The notes beneath the pieces are model-generated. The model was not told the origin of the DNA. It made no database searches and saw only the letters and a program-made list of their open reading frames with translations. A stretch of DNA of 64,000 bases from Vibrio bathopelagicus. GTDB taxonomy: Bacteria > Pseudomonadota > Gammaproteobacteria > Enterobacterales > Vibrionaceae. The stretch is taken from assembly GCF_014879975.1 (NCBI RefSeq), contig NZ_CP062501.1, positions 1,798,001 through 1,862,000 of the forward strand, given 5' to 3'. The translations under genes were made by a program, and so were the position numbers. Each line of letters starts with the position of its first letter. The first letter of the stretch is position 1. Below are positions 8,689 through 17,336 of the stretch, one piece after another.

Positions 8689-9399
8689 ATGGCTACACCT
8701 CATATTAATGCTCAAGCTGGTGATTTCGCAGAAACAGTACTTATGCCGGGCGACCCGCTTCGCGCAAAATACATTGCTGAAACATTCCTTGATGACGTGA
8801 AGCAAGTTTGTGACGTTCGCAACATGTTTGGTTACACAGGCACTTACAAAGGTAAGAAAGTTTCTGTAATGGGCCACGGTATGGGTATCCCATCATGCTG
8901 CATCTACGTACACGAGCTTATCGCTGAGTTCGGTGTGAAAAACGTTATTCGTGTAGGTAGCTGTGGTGCAGTACGTGACGACGTTAAACTAATGGACGTT
9001 GTTATCGGTATGGGTGCTTCTACTGACTCAAAAGTAAACCGTATTCGTTTCAACAACCATGACTTCGCTGCTATCGCTGATTTCGGTCTTCTAGAAGAAG
9101 CAGTAAGCCAAGCACGTGCTCAAGAAGTTCCAGTTAAAGTTGGTAACGTATTCTCTGCTGACCTTTTCTACACTCCAGAAGCTGACCTTTTCGAAAAAAT
9201 GGAAAAACTAGGCATCCTTGGTGTTGATATGGAAGCGGCTGGTATCTACGGCGTTGCTGCGGATCTTGGTGCTAAAGCGCTAACAATCCTAACAGTATCT
9301 GACCACATCATCCGTGGTGAGAAACTAAGCTCAGAAGAGCGTCAAAAATCTTTCAACGACATGATGAAAGTTGCTCTAGAGACTGCAATCAACATCTAA
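8689..9399 (+). CDS. deoD: Purine-nucleoside phosphorylase, DeoD type
   Basis: A 236-residue hexameric-type purine-nucleoside phosphorylase. It splits purine (deoxy)nucleosides with phosphate into free base and (deoxy)ribose 1-phosphate in the cytosol. Recognisable sites: MATPHINA at the N-terminus (subunit-crossing His), phosphate-binding GDPLRA (Arg24) and RVGSCG, the ribose/base pocket VDMEAAG, and SDHI with the catalytic Asp near 204. The start follows TTGGAGAACGACC. It stands alone rather than in a deoCABD operon, so it is probably a second copy, as in other vibrios with a chromosome II deoD. Codon use suggests high expression. Confidence 0.96.
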   Translation: MATPHINAQAGDFAETVLMPGDPLRAKYIAETFLDDVKQVCDVRNMFGYTGTYKGKKVSVMGHGMGIPSCCIYVHELIAEFGVKNVIRVGSCGAVRDDVKLMDVVIGMGASTDSKVNRIRFNNHDFAAIADFGLLEEAVSQARAQEVPVKVGNVFSADLFYTPEADLFEKMEKLGILGVDMEAAGIYGVAADLGAKALTILTVSDHIIRGEKLSSEERQKSFNDMMKVALETAINI

Positions 9400-9481
9400 C
9401 GATTTGATAAAAGATACATTGAAAAGCGTTACCCCGCAGCCAAGCTCATTTGGCTGCTCAAATAATCCCGAGGGGGAGATC

Positions 9482-10951
9482 GTGTCTAACGACAAGCTGC
9501 CAAAAGATGCGGATGGTTTGCAACTCAACTTTTGTAAAACATTGGCGTGTGACAACTTTGGCTTGAGCGATGCAAAACGATATGTTTTGCAACACGCTAA
9601 CCCTAAGCGTCCAGCGATGGTTTGTCGTGAATGTGGAGCTTTCCCCCCCTTACTTAACAATCGTGAAGTGTTAAGCGAACTTCATCGCCTGAGACAACTT
9701 CACAGCGATGGCCTTCCTGCTTGCCGCAATGATGATTGCGATAACTTTGGCCTATCGGTTCATACCCACAAACATCTTTATCATGCCTTCGGTTACAGCG
9801 GTGACAGGCAGCGTTATCGATGCAAAGATTGCCAATCAACCTTCGTTGATAAGTGGTCTGGATCCAATAAAAAACTTCAGTTTCAAGAGAACCTCATGGG
9901 CTTATTGTTCATGGGCTATTCCGTACGTGAAATCTGTAGAAAGTTAGAGATCAACCCAAAGACTTTCTATGATCATGTTGACCATATCGCCAGCCGTTGT
10001 CGTCGCAAATTAGCGATGATCGATGCTCGATGGGTTAATCATGCCAAAGACTATCAATTTGCTTCCCATTATCAGCGCTTACAACCACAAAGTAATAACG
10101 GTGTGGTCTGGATAGCAACGGGCGAAGCACATTCGGGCTATATCCTTTGCCAGCATGTCAATTACTCTCAGAATGAAGAGCCTACGGGAAATGTTGACCA
10201 CAACCCTTACGATGATGTGGCACGCTTTGTCTCAAAAGAGCACTCGTCTGAGGCAAATCTCGAACTTCCTCAACCTTCTGACAAGCTTAAAGAACGCATT
10301 GAACAGCAGTACCAAGTGATTCTTGCGAGAGGCAACGTTGAAGACCCTATGGGTAACCTCACTACGTTTAGCTACCCGTCTAAAGGAGCACTCATTCGAC
10401 CGCCTTATACCTCCTATGCACACTTCTTACATGTGTTGGATATGTGTGACGAGAATAAGCATGTCGCCATTTATATGCCACAAGACCCATTACTAAGATC
10501 TGCCGCCCTAAGCGTTTGCTTGCCGCGCATACAGAGTCAAAATATTGACCTTATGTATGTAGAGGAAGATCCTGGCTGGCAAGACGATCAAAGTTTTGAA
10601 AAGATCGACATTGTACACATGAGTTGGTGGCGCGATCGTTGGGCTATTGCCAATCAAGGTGATAGCCAGAAAGGTATTTGCTACCTAACAGGTAACAATC
10701 CAGAACCAAAACAGTGGTTTAACACTGCATCCATTCAACAAACTAAGTTCTATCAACAACGCTTCCAAGTTCTGTTTGATAGCTTCATTAATGAGCCTAG
10801 ACGTAAACTTCGTCCCGGTGGCATTCTTCCATTGCTCGACATATTCAGAGCTTGGCACAATCTGTGCTACCAAGATAAGCAAGGGCTAACTGCGGCACAG
10901 CGTTTAGGCGTAACTGAGCAGCCATTAACCCTAAAGCAACTACTTTCATAG
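9482..10951 (+). CDS. Zinc-ribbon, transposase-like protein of unknown role
   Basis: About 489 residues from the GTG at 9482, chosen because GAGGGGGAG lies just upstream; the frame stays open to a TTG at 9404. The N-terminal third carries two similar zinc-ribbon units: C-x5-CDNFGLS...VCRECGAFPPL, then CRNDDCDNFGLS...YRCKDCQSTFVDKW. The second resembles the InsA-type zinc finger of IS1. An HTH follows (MGYSVREICRKLEINPKTFYDHV). The C-terminal part ends in RPGGILPLLDIFRAWHNLC...AAQRLG, like the tail of DDE integrase cores, but I cannot find a convincing DDE triad or flanking inverted repeats. It may be a domesticated transposase acting as a DNA-binding protein. It follows deoD by about 80 bases. 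Function unknown. Confidence 0.7.
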   Translation: MSNDKLPKDADGLQLNFCKTLACDNFGLSDAKRYVLQHANPKRPAMVCRECGAFPPLLNNREVLSELHRLRQLHSDGLPACRNDDCDNFGLSVHTHKHLYHAFGYSGDRQRYRCKDCQSTFVDKWSGSNKKLQFQENLMGLLFMGYSVREICRKLEINPKTFYDHVDHIASRCRRKLAMIDARWVNHAKDYQFASHYQRLQPQSNNGVVWIATGEAHSGYILCQHVNYSQNEEPTGNVDHNPYDDVARFVSKEHSSEANLELPQPSDKLKERIEQQYQVILARGNVEDPMGNLTTFSYPSKGALIRPPYTSYAHFLHVLDMCDENKHVAIYMPQDPLLRSAALSVCLPRIQSQNIDLMYVEEDPGWQDDQSFEKIDIVHMSWWRDRWAIANQGDSQKGICYLTGNNPEPKQWFNTASIQQTKFYQQRFQVLFDSFINEPRRKLRPGGILPLLDIFRAWHNLCYQDKQGLTAAQRLGVTEQPLTLKQLLS

Positions 10952-11137
10952 ACAGCTATAAACTAGACATTTATTTGGGAACTCATTGATTTTAAAGCAA
11001 CAACATGAGGTAACACCCATAAATGGAAAAGATACATGCTCCTTACATGCTCTACGAAAGATAATTAGTGCTTATCCTAAATCACACTCTTATAATGATT
11101 GTGTTATCAATATGTTCGATAATTATGGATCTAAGCC

Positions 11138-12607
11138 TTGGACAAAAATCAGTACCTTCTTGAAACAGAACTAGAACAACTCAAAACTCGTGTCGACTCT
11201 GAACCGTTGGTGATCCTTGAGATTGCACAACAGTGCCTCGTCAGATCAGAGCAAGTTCTGTTTGAAGAGGGCGCGATCCAGTCACTGATGCTGATGGCAA
11301 GATGTTGCTGGAACCTGATGGATTACCAGACAGGTTTAAAGCACATCAAAGAGGCCTACAAACGACAGAACCGCTTAGAGACCGACCTTTTCCTCCCTGA
11401 AATCCTTCACCTACATGCGCTCCAGTTCTGGGGACAAGCCAAATATTATTCAGCTCAACAGTTTTGGATCAATGCCTTAGAACAATCAGCGCTGGTTGAT
11501 GAAGTTGAGATACAAATTGAATGCTTGATTGGCCTCGGCAATATTTGGCGAATGACTCACGAATACAAGCTAGCCCGCTCAACCCACCAGCTCGCCGTGA
11601 AAGTGGCGAACATTAGCCGAATTGGCTGGTTAGAGGGCAAGGCGAGAATACTGCTCGCTTGGGATTACTACCTGCTCAACAATTACGTCGAGATGTTATC
11701 GGTACTGGATGGGGCGGAAGAAGCACTTAAAGAACATAAAGATAACACCTGGCATGCAGAAGTCTGGGACTTTAGAGGCCTTGCTCTGCTTGGCTTAGAA
11801 CGCTTAGACGACGCAGAACGAGCGACAGCCAAAGCACATACACTTGCAGTCGAGCACAACCTAATTTGGATGAAGGCGCACTCTTATATCAGTCGAGCTC
11901 GATTAGAACTTCTGAGAAAAAGACCTGAACACGCCGCTGAATTACTCAAACTTGCTGAACAATCTGCAAACGAGTTCGACAACGGTGAATTGCTGAGCCA
12001 GATCTGTTATCAACAATCTTTGGTTGCAGAAGAAAACCAAGATTTTAAAGCTGCATTAATTGCCTTTAAGAAATACCGTCAATATTCTATCGGTATGCTT
12101 CGTGAACAAACTACACGTGTCGGCCTAGATAAAGCGCGAAGCTCAAAACGCCAACTTGAGCAGAGAGCCCGAAAGCTTATAAACCGAATTCGCGGTCAAC
12201 ATGAATACGATCCAGAGAAACACTTTTCTTTTGTTGTCTCTGAGACGTTTTGGTGGGAACAACTGGTTCTCTTCAAAACAGAGCTCAAACGCTCGAATCA
12301 CAGCATCATCATGTTTCAACACGTAGACCCCGACTACTTAGATGTCTGTACCGAAATCGCTCATACCCTATGTAATCAAAACGATTTCATTTCAAGGCTG
12401 AGCTCTGAACGTGTCGCACTGATGCTTTCCGAGAAAGATGAGGCGGCAGAGCAAACCTTCAAAACTCTAACTACTATGCTTGATATGTTCCCTTGGCATC
12501 GAAAAGGATTAAAAGGTTCAAAGCCTACCGTCAGCCTCAATGACATTTTGACGTTCCCGTTCACTCTTGAACAACTAGAAGAAGATGATGCCGAGGTAAG
12601 AGTTTGA
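11138..12607 (+). CDS. TPR-repeat protein with degenerate GGDEF-like C-terminus
   Basis: Up to 489 residues. An N-terminal solenoid of about 320 residues is built of TPR-like helix pairs (for example QIECLIGLGNIWRMTHEYKL, EVWDFRGLALLGLERLDDAE). A short coiled coil (about 325-350) leads to a C-terminal piece (HSIIMFQHVDPDYLDV...FISRLSSERVALMLSE) that looks like the core of a GGDEF fold without the signature. No ATG starts this frame: the first usable codon is TTG 11138, with a weak ribosome site and a stop two codons upstream. A nearby ATG at 11125 is out of frame by one base. Stop and next start overlap by one base (TGATG), so the two genes are translationally coupled and probably act together. 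Confidence 0.72.
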   Translation: MDKNQYLLETELEQLKTRVDSEPLVILEIAQQCLVRSEQVLFEEGAIQSLMLMARCCWNLMDYQTGLKHIKEAYKRQNRLETDLFLPEILHLHALQFWGQAKYYSAQQFWINALEQSALVDEVEIQIECLIGLGNIWRMTHEYKLARSTHQLAVKVANISRIGWLEGKARILLAWDYYLLNNYVEMLSVLDGAEEALKEHKDNTWHAEVWDFRGLALLGLERLDDAERATAKAHTLAVEHNLIWMKAHSYISRARLELLRKRPEHAAELLKLAEQSANEFDNGELLSQICYQQSLVAEENQDFKAALIAFKKYRQYSIGMLREQTTRVGLDKARSSKRQLEQRARKLINRIRGQHEYDPEKHFSFVVSETFWWEQLVLFKTELKRSNHSIIMFQHVDPDYLDVCTEIAHTLCNQNDFISRLSSERVALMLSEKDEAAEQTFKTLTTMLDMFPWHRKGLKGSKPTVSLNDILTFPFTLEQLEEDDAEVRV

Positions 12608-14187
12608 TGGAAACGCTATTAAGTAAGATCACTGACGCTGGTTTAGATCCGTCATCGGTATCGGGCGAAGAAGCGATCATATTCTGGGATCACATTCGCC
12701 AGCACGTTTCGACAACCAAAACAGAACAAGCCCACTGCTATATCATCAGCTCGGAATACCGTGCTGAGTTGCAACAAAATCAAGCCAGCATCGACGAACT
12801 CAGGTTGGCACTCGACCTGCTCCATTTGCCTACCGACATCGAAGACATCCTTACGGTGAAAACCAGCCTAAGTGATCGTCTCGTCGAAATTGGTGACTAC
12901 ACCTCGGCATTGAATGAATTCGTCAGTTCATCGTCAATCGCTGTTGAACACGGCTACATTGATGAGTACGTGATGGCTATTTTGGGAATGGGCAACCTGT
13001 GCGACGCCTATGGTGATCACGGACGAGCACTACGCTACTATCAAAAAATCAACAGCATCGATCACGCAATAAGCAGTCGTTCACTTCGCCTTAAGTTCAA
13101 GCTGCATATGGTGGCGAGCCTTCTGCTACTCAATCGTATTACGGCGGCTTCGGATTTGCTCAACGAATGTGAAGAGCTGAGCATTCTCGTCAGCAACAAG
13201 TTGTTAACTGCACAGATAGCGCTTTATCAAGCCAAAGTGCTTCGCGCAAAGAAAAAGTACCATGAAGCACTGCGCTGCCTATCTAAGGTTCAATATTCAG
13301 CAAAGAATACACAAGCAAGCTGGTTAACCACCATGACTCGCTTAGAGCTCGCACGCAGCTTAAGTGCAATCAATAAGCAAGAATACGCAAGTATGATCTT
13401 ATCGAGCACAGACAAACGAGTGAAAGACTACTCGTCACCTGTGCTCGCAAAACGTTTCTATGATTCATTGAGTGATGTTTGTATGAATCAAGGCCACTTC
13501 CAAGAGGCGCTGAGCTATGAGAAGAAAGGCTACCGCATAGAAACAGACTTGATGAAGCAGATTCCAATCAGTGAGCTTGGTGCAAGTCAATTGCGTCGCC
13601 TCTCTCGTTTCGAACTGAAACTCAAACTGATCTTATCTGAACAAGAAAATAGAGAACTCAAAGAAACTACTGAGCAACACAAAAATGCCGTAGCTCAACT
13701 ACAACAAGACGTCTTCACCGATCCGCTGACGGGTTTGCATAACCGTCGATGGTTAGATGTAAAACTGAAAGACATGTTGCTACACGAAACACCTTTCGCA
13801 TTAATGGTGGTTGATATTGACCACTTTAAGTCTATCAACGACGAACTCAGCCACTTAGTGGGCGACAAAGCGATTGTAAGCGTGTCTCAAGAACTTAGTG
13901 CCTACTTCAAGTTTAGAGGCGCATCTTGTGTCAGGTTTGGTGGGGAGGAGTTCTTAGTCATCCTTGAGAACACCAACCTTGCTAAGGCAGAAATGCACTC
14001 GGAAAATTACCGCGAACGAATCTTCCAATTTGGTTGGCATGAGATACTAGGTGAACGCGGTTTAACCGTCAGTATAGGTATCACTTTGCATCGCGAAGGA
14101 GAAAATACTCAACGTACTTTCTATCGTGCAGATAAAGCCTTATACCGAGCGAAGGCTAATGGTCGAAATCAGGTCTGTACTGAGTAG
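12607..14187 (+). CDS. TPR-GGDEF diguanylate cyclase
   Basis: A 526-residue protein. TPR-like repeats fill about residues 50-340, a coiled coil follows (about 340-375), then a GGDEF domain starting at TDPLTGLHNRRWLD, with DIDHFKSINDELSH (metal site) and the active loop FGGEEF, and ending in ADKALYRAKANGRNQV. All residues needed for making cyclic di-GMP from two GTP are present. I see no RxxD inhibitory site ahead of GGEEF, so product inhibition is unlikely. There are no membrane segments, so it is a cytosolic enzyme probably controlled by partner binding to the TPRs. It is coupled to the upstream TPR protein, which may be its regulator. Confidence 0.92.
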   Translation: METLLSKITDAGLDPSSVSGEEAIIFWDHIRQHVSTTKTEQAHCYIISSEYRAELQQNQASIDELRLALDLLHLPTDIEDILTVKTSLSDRLVEIGDYTSALNEFVSSSSIAVEHGYIDEYVMAILGMGNLCDAYGDHGRALRYYQKINSIDHAISSRSLRLKFKLHMVASLLLLNRITAASDLLNECEELSILVSNKLLTAQIALYQAKVLRAKKKYHEALRCLSKVQYSAKNTQASWLTTMTRLELARSLSAINKQEYASMILSSTDKRVKDYSSPVLAKRFYDSLSDVCMNQGHFQEALSYEKKGYRIETDLMKQIPISELGASQLRRLSRFELKLKLILSEQENRELKETTEQHKNAVAQLQQDVFTDPLTGLHNRRWLDVKLKDMLLHETPFALMVVDIDHFKSINDELSHLVGDKAIVSVSQELSAYFKFRGASCVRFGGEEFLVILENTNLAKAEMHSENYRERIFQFGWHEILGERGLTVSIGITLHREGENTQRTFYRADKALYRAKANGRNQVCTE

Positions 14188-14332
14188 TTGCAATCGAGAA
14201 AGCATGATCCGAGAGTAGTTATACTAGATGCCAGTAACTATATAGATGAGAGAAAGTACAGACTAACTCTCATTCAGTGCAGCACTACTCTCAAATAACC
14301 TTCAATCTAGTGAAGTTATTGATAGTAATAGA

Positions 14333-15235
14333 CTATTGATAGAAAAACAGAGAGATCCCACCTAAAGCGACAAGCGTCCCGATTATACTTTGCTTTGACA
14401 CCTTTTCCCCTTTAAGCGCATAGATCACCAAAATAAAGACCGGACTGGTCGCTATCAATGTCTGTGCAATCGCAGGATTGGCATTTTTCAACGCCACTTG
14501 CTGCAACCATAAAGCGAGGAACGTCCCAACAAATATTGCCCCTAGGAGCCAAAGCTTATCGAGTTTAGTCATCGCCCATAAATCTCTTTTTATTGACGAA
14601 TATGGCTTCTTCTCAACAAACGGGATAATGAGCATCACGGCAAACACACCAATCGTCAGGCGAATTAAGGCGCCTAACAACGGCGGAATGTCACCTGCCA
14701 CTAAAGCATAATGAGAAATAACCACGCCCGAAGCCTGACACACACTCGCCACAAGCCCGTATCCAATGCCGCTCCATTGCGCTTTGTCACTAGATTCTCC
14801 GCTCACTGATTTGGACGGTTGAAACACGACAAAAGTGACTGCGAGCGTGGTGATTACAACACCTAACCAGCTTTGTAAGGTCAAGGCTGCACCGAGGAAC
14901 ATCAATGCCAGCACACCAGAAAGCGGAGGAGCCAATGATTCAAGTAGTAAAGTCTTGTTAGCCCCGATTCTTCTCAATGCCGCAAAATACGCGCTGTCTC
15001 CAATCGCGATTCCGATAACACCTGAGATAGCCAATATCCAAAAGTGGTTAGCACTCAGTTCAAAGTCAGGCATAGGAATAAGAGGCATCACAAGCAGCAT
15101 CATTCCAGAAGCGACCACACCTTTAACAATATTCAGCTGCATCGCTGAAAAACGATGCCCAAACTGTCCATAAATCCATGTCGCACACGCCCACACGATC
15201 GCAGCACCAATAGCGGCCAATTCACCTATATACAT
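14333..15235 (-). CDS. EamA-family (DMT superfamily) inner-membrane transporter
   Basis: A 300-residue membrane protein with about ten hydrophobic segments arranged as two EamA repeats: the first starts at GELAAIGAAIVWACATWIYG, the second at YGLVASVCQASGVVISHYAL. Typical family turns are GDSAYFAALRRIGA and IAQTLIATSPVFILVIYALKGEKVS. Members export or exchange small metabolites such as amino acids; the substrate cannot be read from sequence. It stands alone, convergent with the diguanylate cyclase gene and divergent from the yiaW-like gene. Confidence 0.9.
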   Translation of the reverse strand: MYIGELAAIGAAIVWACATWIYGQFGHRFSAMQLNIVKGVVASGMMLLVMPLIPMPDFELSANHFWILAISGVIGIAIGDSAYFAALRRIGANKTLLLESLAPPLSGVLALMFLGAALTLQSWLGVVITTLAVTFVVFQPSKSVSGESSDKAQWSGIGYGLVASVCQASGVVISHYALVAGDIPPLLGALIRLTIGVFAVMLIIPFVEKKPYSSIKRDLWAMTKLDKLWLLGAIFVGTFLALWLQQVALKNANPAIAQTLIATSPVFILVIYALKGEKVSKQSIIGTLVALGGISLFFYQ

Positions 15236-15503
15236 CCGAATTTATCCTTTGTGGTTATGCACGTCATTTAGAACCATACTCTTTATCAAACCAATGTCTT
15301 CATCGCTTCAACTGAATTACCTAACCTAATATCAAAAATCCCCCACCAAGCGTGGTTACGACTTTATAAGATTCAATAATGATTTTGTTCGCATTAGAAG
15401 CGAAAACACATTATTTGTAACTCGGTAAATCATTTTTATAACAATTACTTGGATGATAGCGTACTATATTTATAACTAATATCTAACATTACAAGGACCT
15501 GTT

Positions 15504-15899
15504 ATGTTTTTAGACTATTTTGCTCTCGGTCTACTTATTTTCGTAGCATTAGTAATCTTTTACGGCATCATCGTTATTCACGATATTCCCTATGAAATAG
15601 CGAAAGAACGCAATCACCCTCATCAAGATGCTATTCATGTCTCAGGCTGGGTTAGCCTATTCACCTTACACACTATTTGGCCATTTCTTTGGATTTGGGC
15701 CACGCTTTGGCGTAAAGATCGCGGTTGGGGTTTTGCCAAACTTGAAGAAGAACAACACGACATTCATCACCGTGTCGACATTTTAATTGATCAAGTCAGC
15801 ACCCTTCAGGAAGAAATCGCGCAACTCAAACAAGCCGATTCAGTGAAAGATAATCAAGCTAAAGATCAGAATAACGCTCAAGATCAGGAGGTTAAGTAA
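15504..15899 (+). CDS. yiaW: DUF3302 inner-membrane protein (YiaW-like)
   Basis: A 131-residue protein with two membrane segments (about 5-26 and 47-68) joined by HDIPYEIAKERNHPHQDAIHVSGWVSL, the characteristic DUF3302 stretch, then WATLWRKDRGWGF and a hydrophilic coiled-coil tail rich in Gln, Lys and Asp. Its stop overlaps the next start by one base (TAATG), so it is coupled to the HlyD-like partner. E. coli yiaW-yiaV has the same arrangement. The role is not established; the pair is usually viewed as an accessory membrane-fusion export system. Confidence 0.88.
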   Translation: MFLDYFALGLLIFVALVIFYGIIVIHDIPYEIAKERNHPHQDAIHVSGWVSLFTLHTIWPFLWIWATLWRKDRGWGFAKLEEEQHDIHHRVDILIDQVSTLQEEIAQLKQADSVKDNQAKDQNNAQDQEVK

Positions 15900-17029
15900 T
15901 GGATTTACTGCTGATAATGACCTATGCGGCGCTTTGTATCACCATTTTCAAGGTGTTCAATATCCCGCTAAATAAGTGGACAGTACCTACTGCTGTTCTT
16001 GGTGGTGTGATCATCGTAGGCACCCTCATTCTGCTGATGAACTACAATCACCCTTTCACGCAAATCGGTAACCAAGTTTACTCAACCACGCCAGTCGTTT
16101 CTGGAGTTAGAGGTAAAGTCATCGAAGTGCCTGTAGAAGCCAATAAGCCTCTTAAACAAGGGGATATTCTTTTCAAAATCGACCCTATTCCATTTGAAGC
16201 AGAGGTCGCAAGATTAGAGGCAAAAGTAAAAGAAGCAAGCCAAGGTGCCCTTGGAATGGAGTCTGAAGTCACTGAAGCAGAGGCTGCAAAAGTCAAAGCT
16301 ATCGCAGAGAGAGATAAGGCCCAACGTGAATTCTCTCGTTACAAGCGCGGTTATGACAGCGGAGCCTTTACCGAGCAGCAATTAGACACTCGCAGACAAG
16401 CTTACAAGGCATCAGAAGCCGCGGTAAAAGTTGCAGACGCGAATCTAGAACAAGCAAAAATTTCTTTGGATTCTGAAATAGGTGGCGAAAATACCGCTGT
16501 TTTAAGCTTATTAGCTGAATTGCGTAAAGCTCAGTTCGACTTAGAACAAACCGTAGTAAGAGCTCCAACCGATGGTTATGTCACTCAATTAGCTCTTCGT
16601 CCAGGCGTGATGGCTGTCCCTCTTCCTCTCGCACCGGTGATGACCTTTGTTCACACTGAGGCTCAGTTTTATACGGCAGCGTTTAGGCAAAACTCATTAC
16701 AGCGCCTACAAACAGGGTTTGAAGCCGAGTTCTTATTTAGAGCATTACCAGGGAAAGTGTTTAAGGGCCGAATTGACGAAGTAATTCCAGCGATTGGTGA
16801 GAGCCAATTCCAAGCGCGTGGTGCATTACTTGGAACTGAAGCACTGCGTACCAGTGGCCGTGTGTTCGTTAAGTTGACGATCACGGATGACCTGTCTGAC
16901 TACCATTTACCTATGGGTACTGCGGTTGAAGTAGCAGTATATTCTGACAGCTTCACCCACGTGTCTATCATGCGTAAGGTACTTATTCGTATGAAGAGCT
17001 GGCAGAATTACTTATACCTAGATCACTAA
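15899..17029 (+). CDS. yiaV: HlyD-family membrane-fusion protein (YiaV-like)
   Basis: A 376-residue protein with N-terminal membrane segments (about 3-20 and 28-52), then a periplasmic adaptor. The first lipoyl half is VSGVRGKVIEVPVEANKPLKQGDILFKIDP, followed by a long Ala/Glu/Lys coiled-coil hairpin (about 97-200), the second lipoyl half VRAPTDGYVTQLALRPG, and a beta-barrel domain. This is the standard order for RND/ABC/EmrA-type adaptors. No outer-membrane channel or pump gene is adjacent, so it must use partners elsewhere or act with the DUF3302 protein. The 3' end lies inside a short direct repeat (see 17016-17051). Confidence 0.9.
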   Translation: MDLLLIMTYAALCITIFKVFNIPLNKWTVPTAVLGGVIIVGTLILLMNYNHPFTQIGNQVYSTTPVVSGVRGKVIEVPVEANKPLKQGDILFKIDPIPFEAEVARLEAKVKEASQGALGMESEVTEAEAAKVKAIAERDKAQREFSRYKRGYDSGAFTEQQLDTRRQAYKASEAAVKVADANLEQAKISLDSEIGGENTAVLSLLAELRKAQFDLEQTVVRAPTDGYVTQLALRPGVMAVPLPLAPVMTFVHTEAQFYTAAFRQNSLQRLQTGFEAEFLFRALPGKVFKGRIDEVIPAIGESQFQARGALLGTEALRTSGRVFVKLTITDDLSDYHLPMGTAVEVAVYSDSFTHVSIMRKVLIRMKSWQNYLYLDH

Positions 17030-17051
17030 GCTATCCACACCTAGATCACTA
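17016..17051 (+). repeat. 13-base direct repeat at the 3' end of the HlyD-like gene
   Basis: ACCTAGATCACTA occurs at 17016-17028, spanning the stop codon, and again at 17039-17051. A shorter third copy (TCTAGATCAT) starts near 17062. Probably a small local duplication. Confidence 0.6.
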
Positions 17052-17125
17052 CGTAGTTTGTATCTAGATCATAAATAGCCAGTAACTGGGCCTTAAGTAG
17101 CTCTAACACATTGTTAATATGAATG

Positions 17126-17154
17126 AAAAAGCCAGACTCGTTCTGGCTTTTTTG
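17126..17154 (+). terminator. Rho-independent terminator of the yiaWV-like operon
   Basis: AAAAGCCAGA-ctcgt-TCTGGCTTTTTT; a good stem with an A run before and a T tract after it. Confidence 0.9.
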
Positions 17155-17324
17155 TTATGTATCACCTTCAGCAGCAAAGCAAAGTAGCTCTGTAGAATCC
17201 GTAGTCGTTAAAAGATCATTGGCAAGCTTACCTACTGTTCTACCTTCGTTCTCACCTTCTGAATCCGAGTAAAAAGCTGAGTGCTCGTTTCGATCTCGCT
17301 TGCATCATATGGTCTAAATTTCAT
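17155..17324 (-). pseudogene. Remnant of a GNAT-type N-acetyltransferase (frameshifted, truncated)
   Basis: Reading the reverse strand from the ATG at 17324 gives MKFRPYDASEIETSTQLF, then a frameshift, then YSDSEGENEGRTVGKLANDL followed by a frame ending at a TAA at 17157-17155 after CFAAEGDT. The combined sequence looks like the first 55 or so residues of a GNAT acetyltransferase; the acetyl-CoA-binding remainder is missing. The remnant abuts the terminator of the neighbouring operon. The family call is by pattern recognition and not certain. Confidence 0.6.
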
Positions 17325-17336
17325 AGTGTTCTTCAC

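Noticed and set aside
9435..9458. GCAGCCAA/TTGGCTGC hairpin after deoD as a terminator
   Set aside because: The stem is good but is followed by TCAAATAATCC rather than a T tract; it may only reduce read-through into the next gene.
9482..10951. Annotating the zinc-ribbon gene as an active insertion sequence
   Set aside because: No terminal inverted repeats, target duplication or clear DDE triad could be found by eye.
10986..11174. 62-residue open frame between the transposase-like and TPR genes
   Set aside because: No recognisable start signal or family features, and it overlaps the start of the TPR frame.
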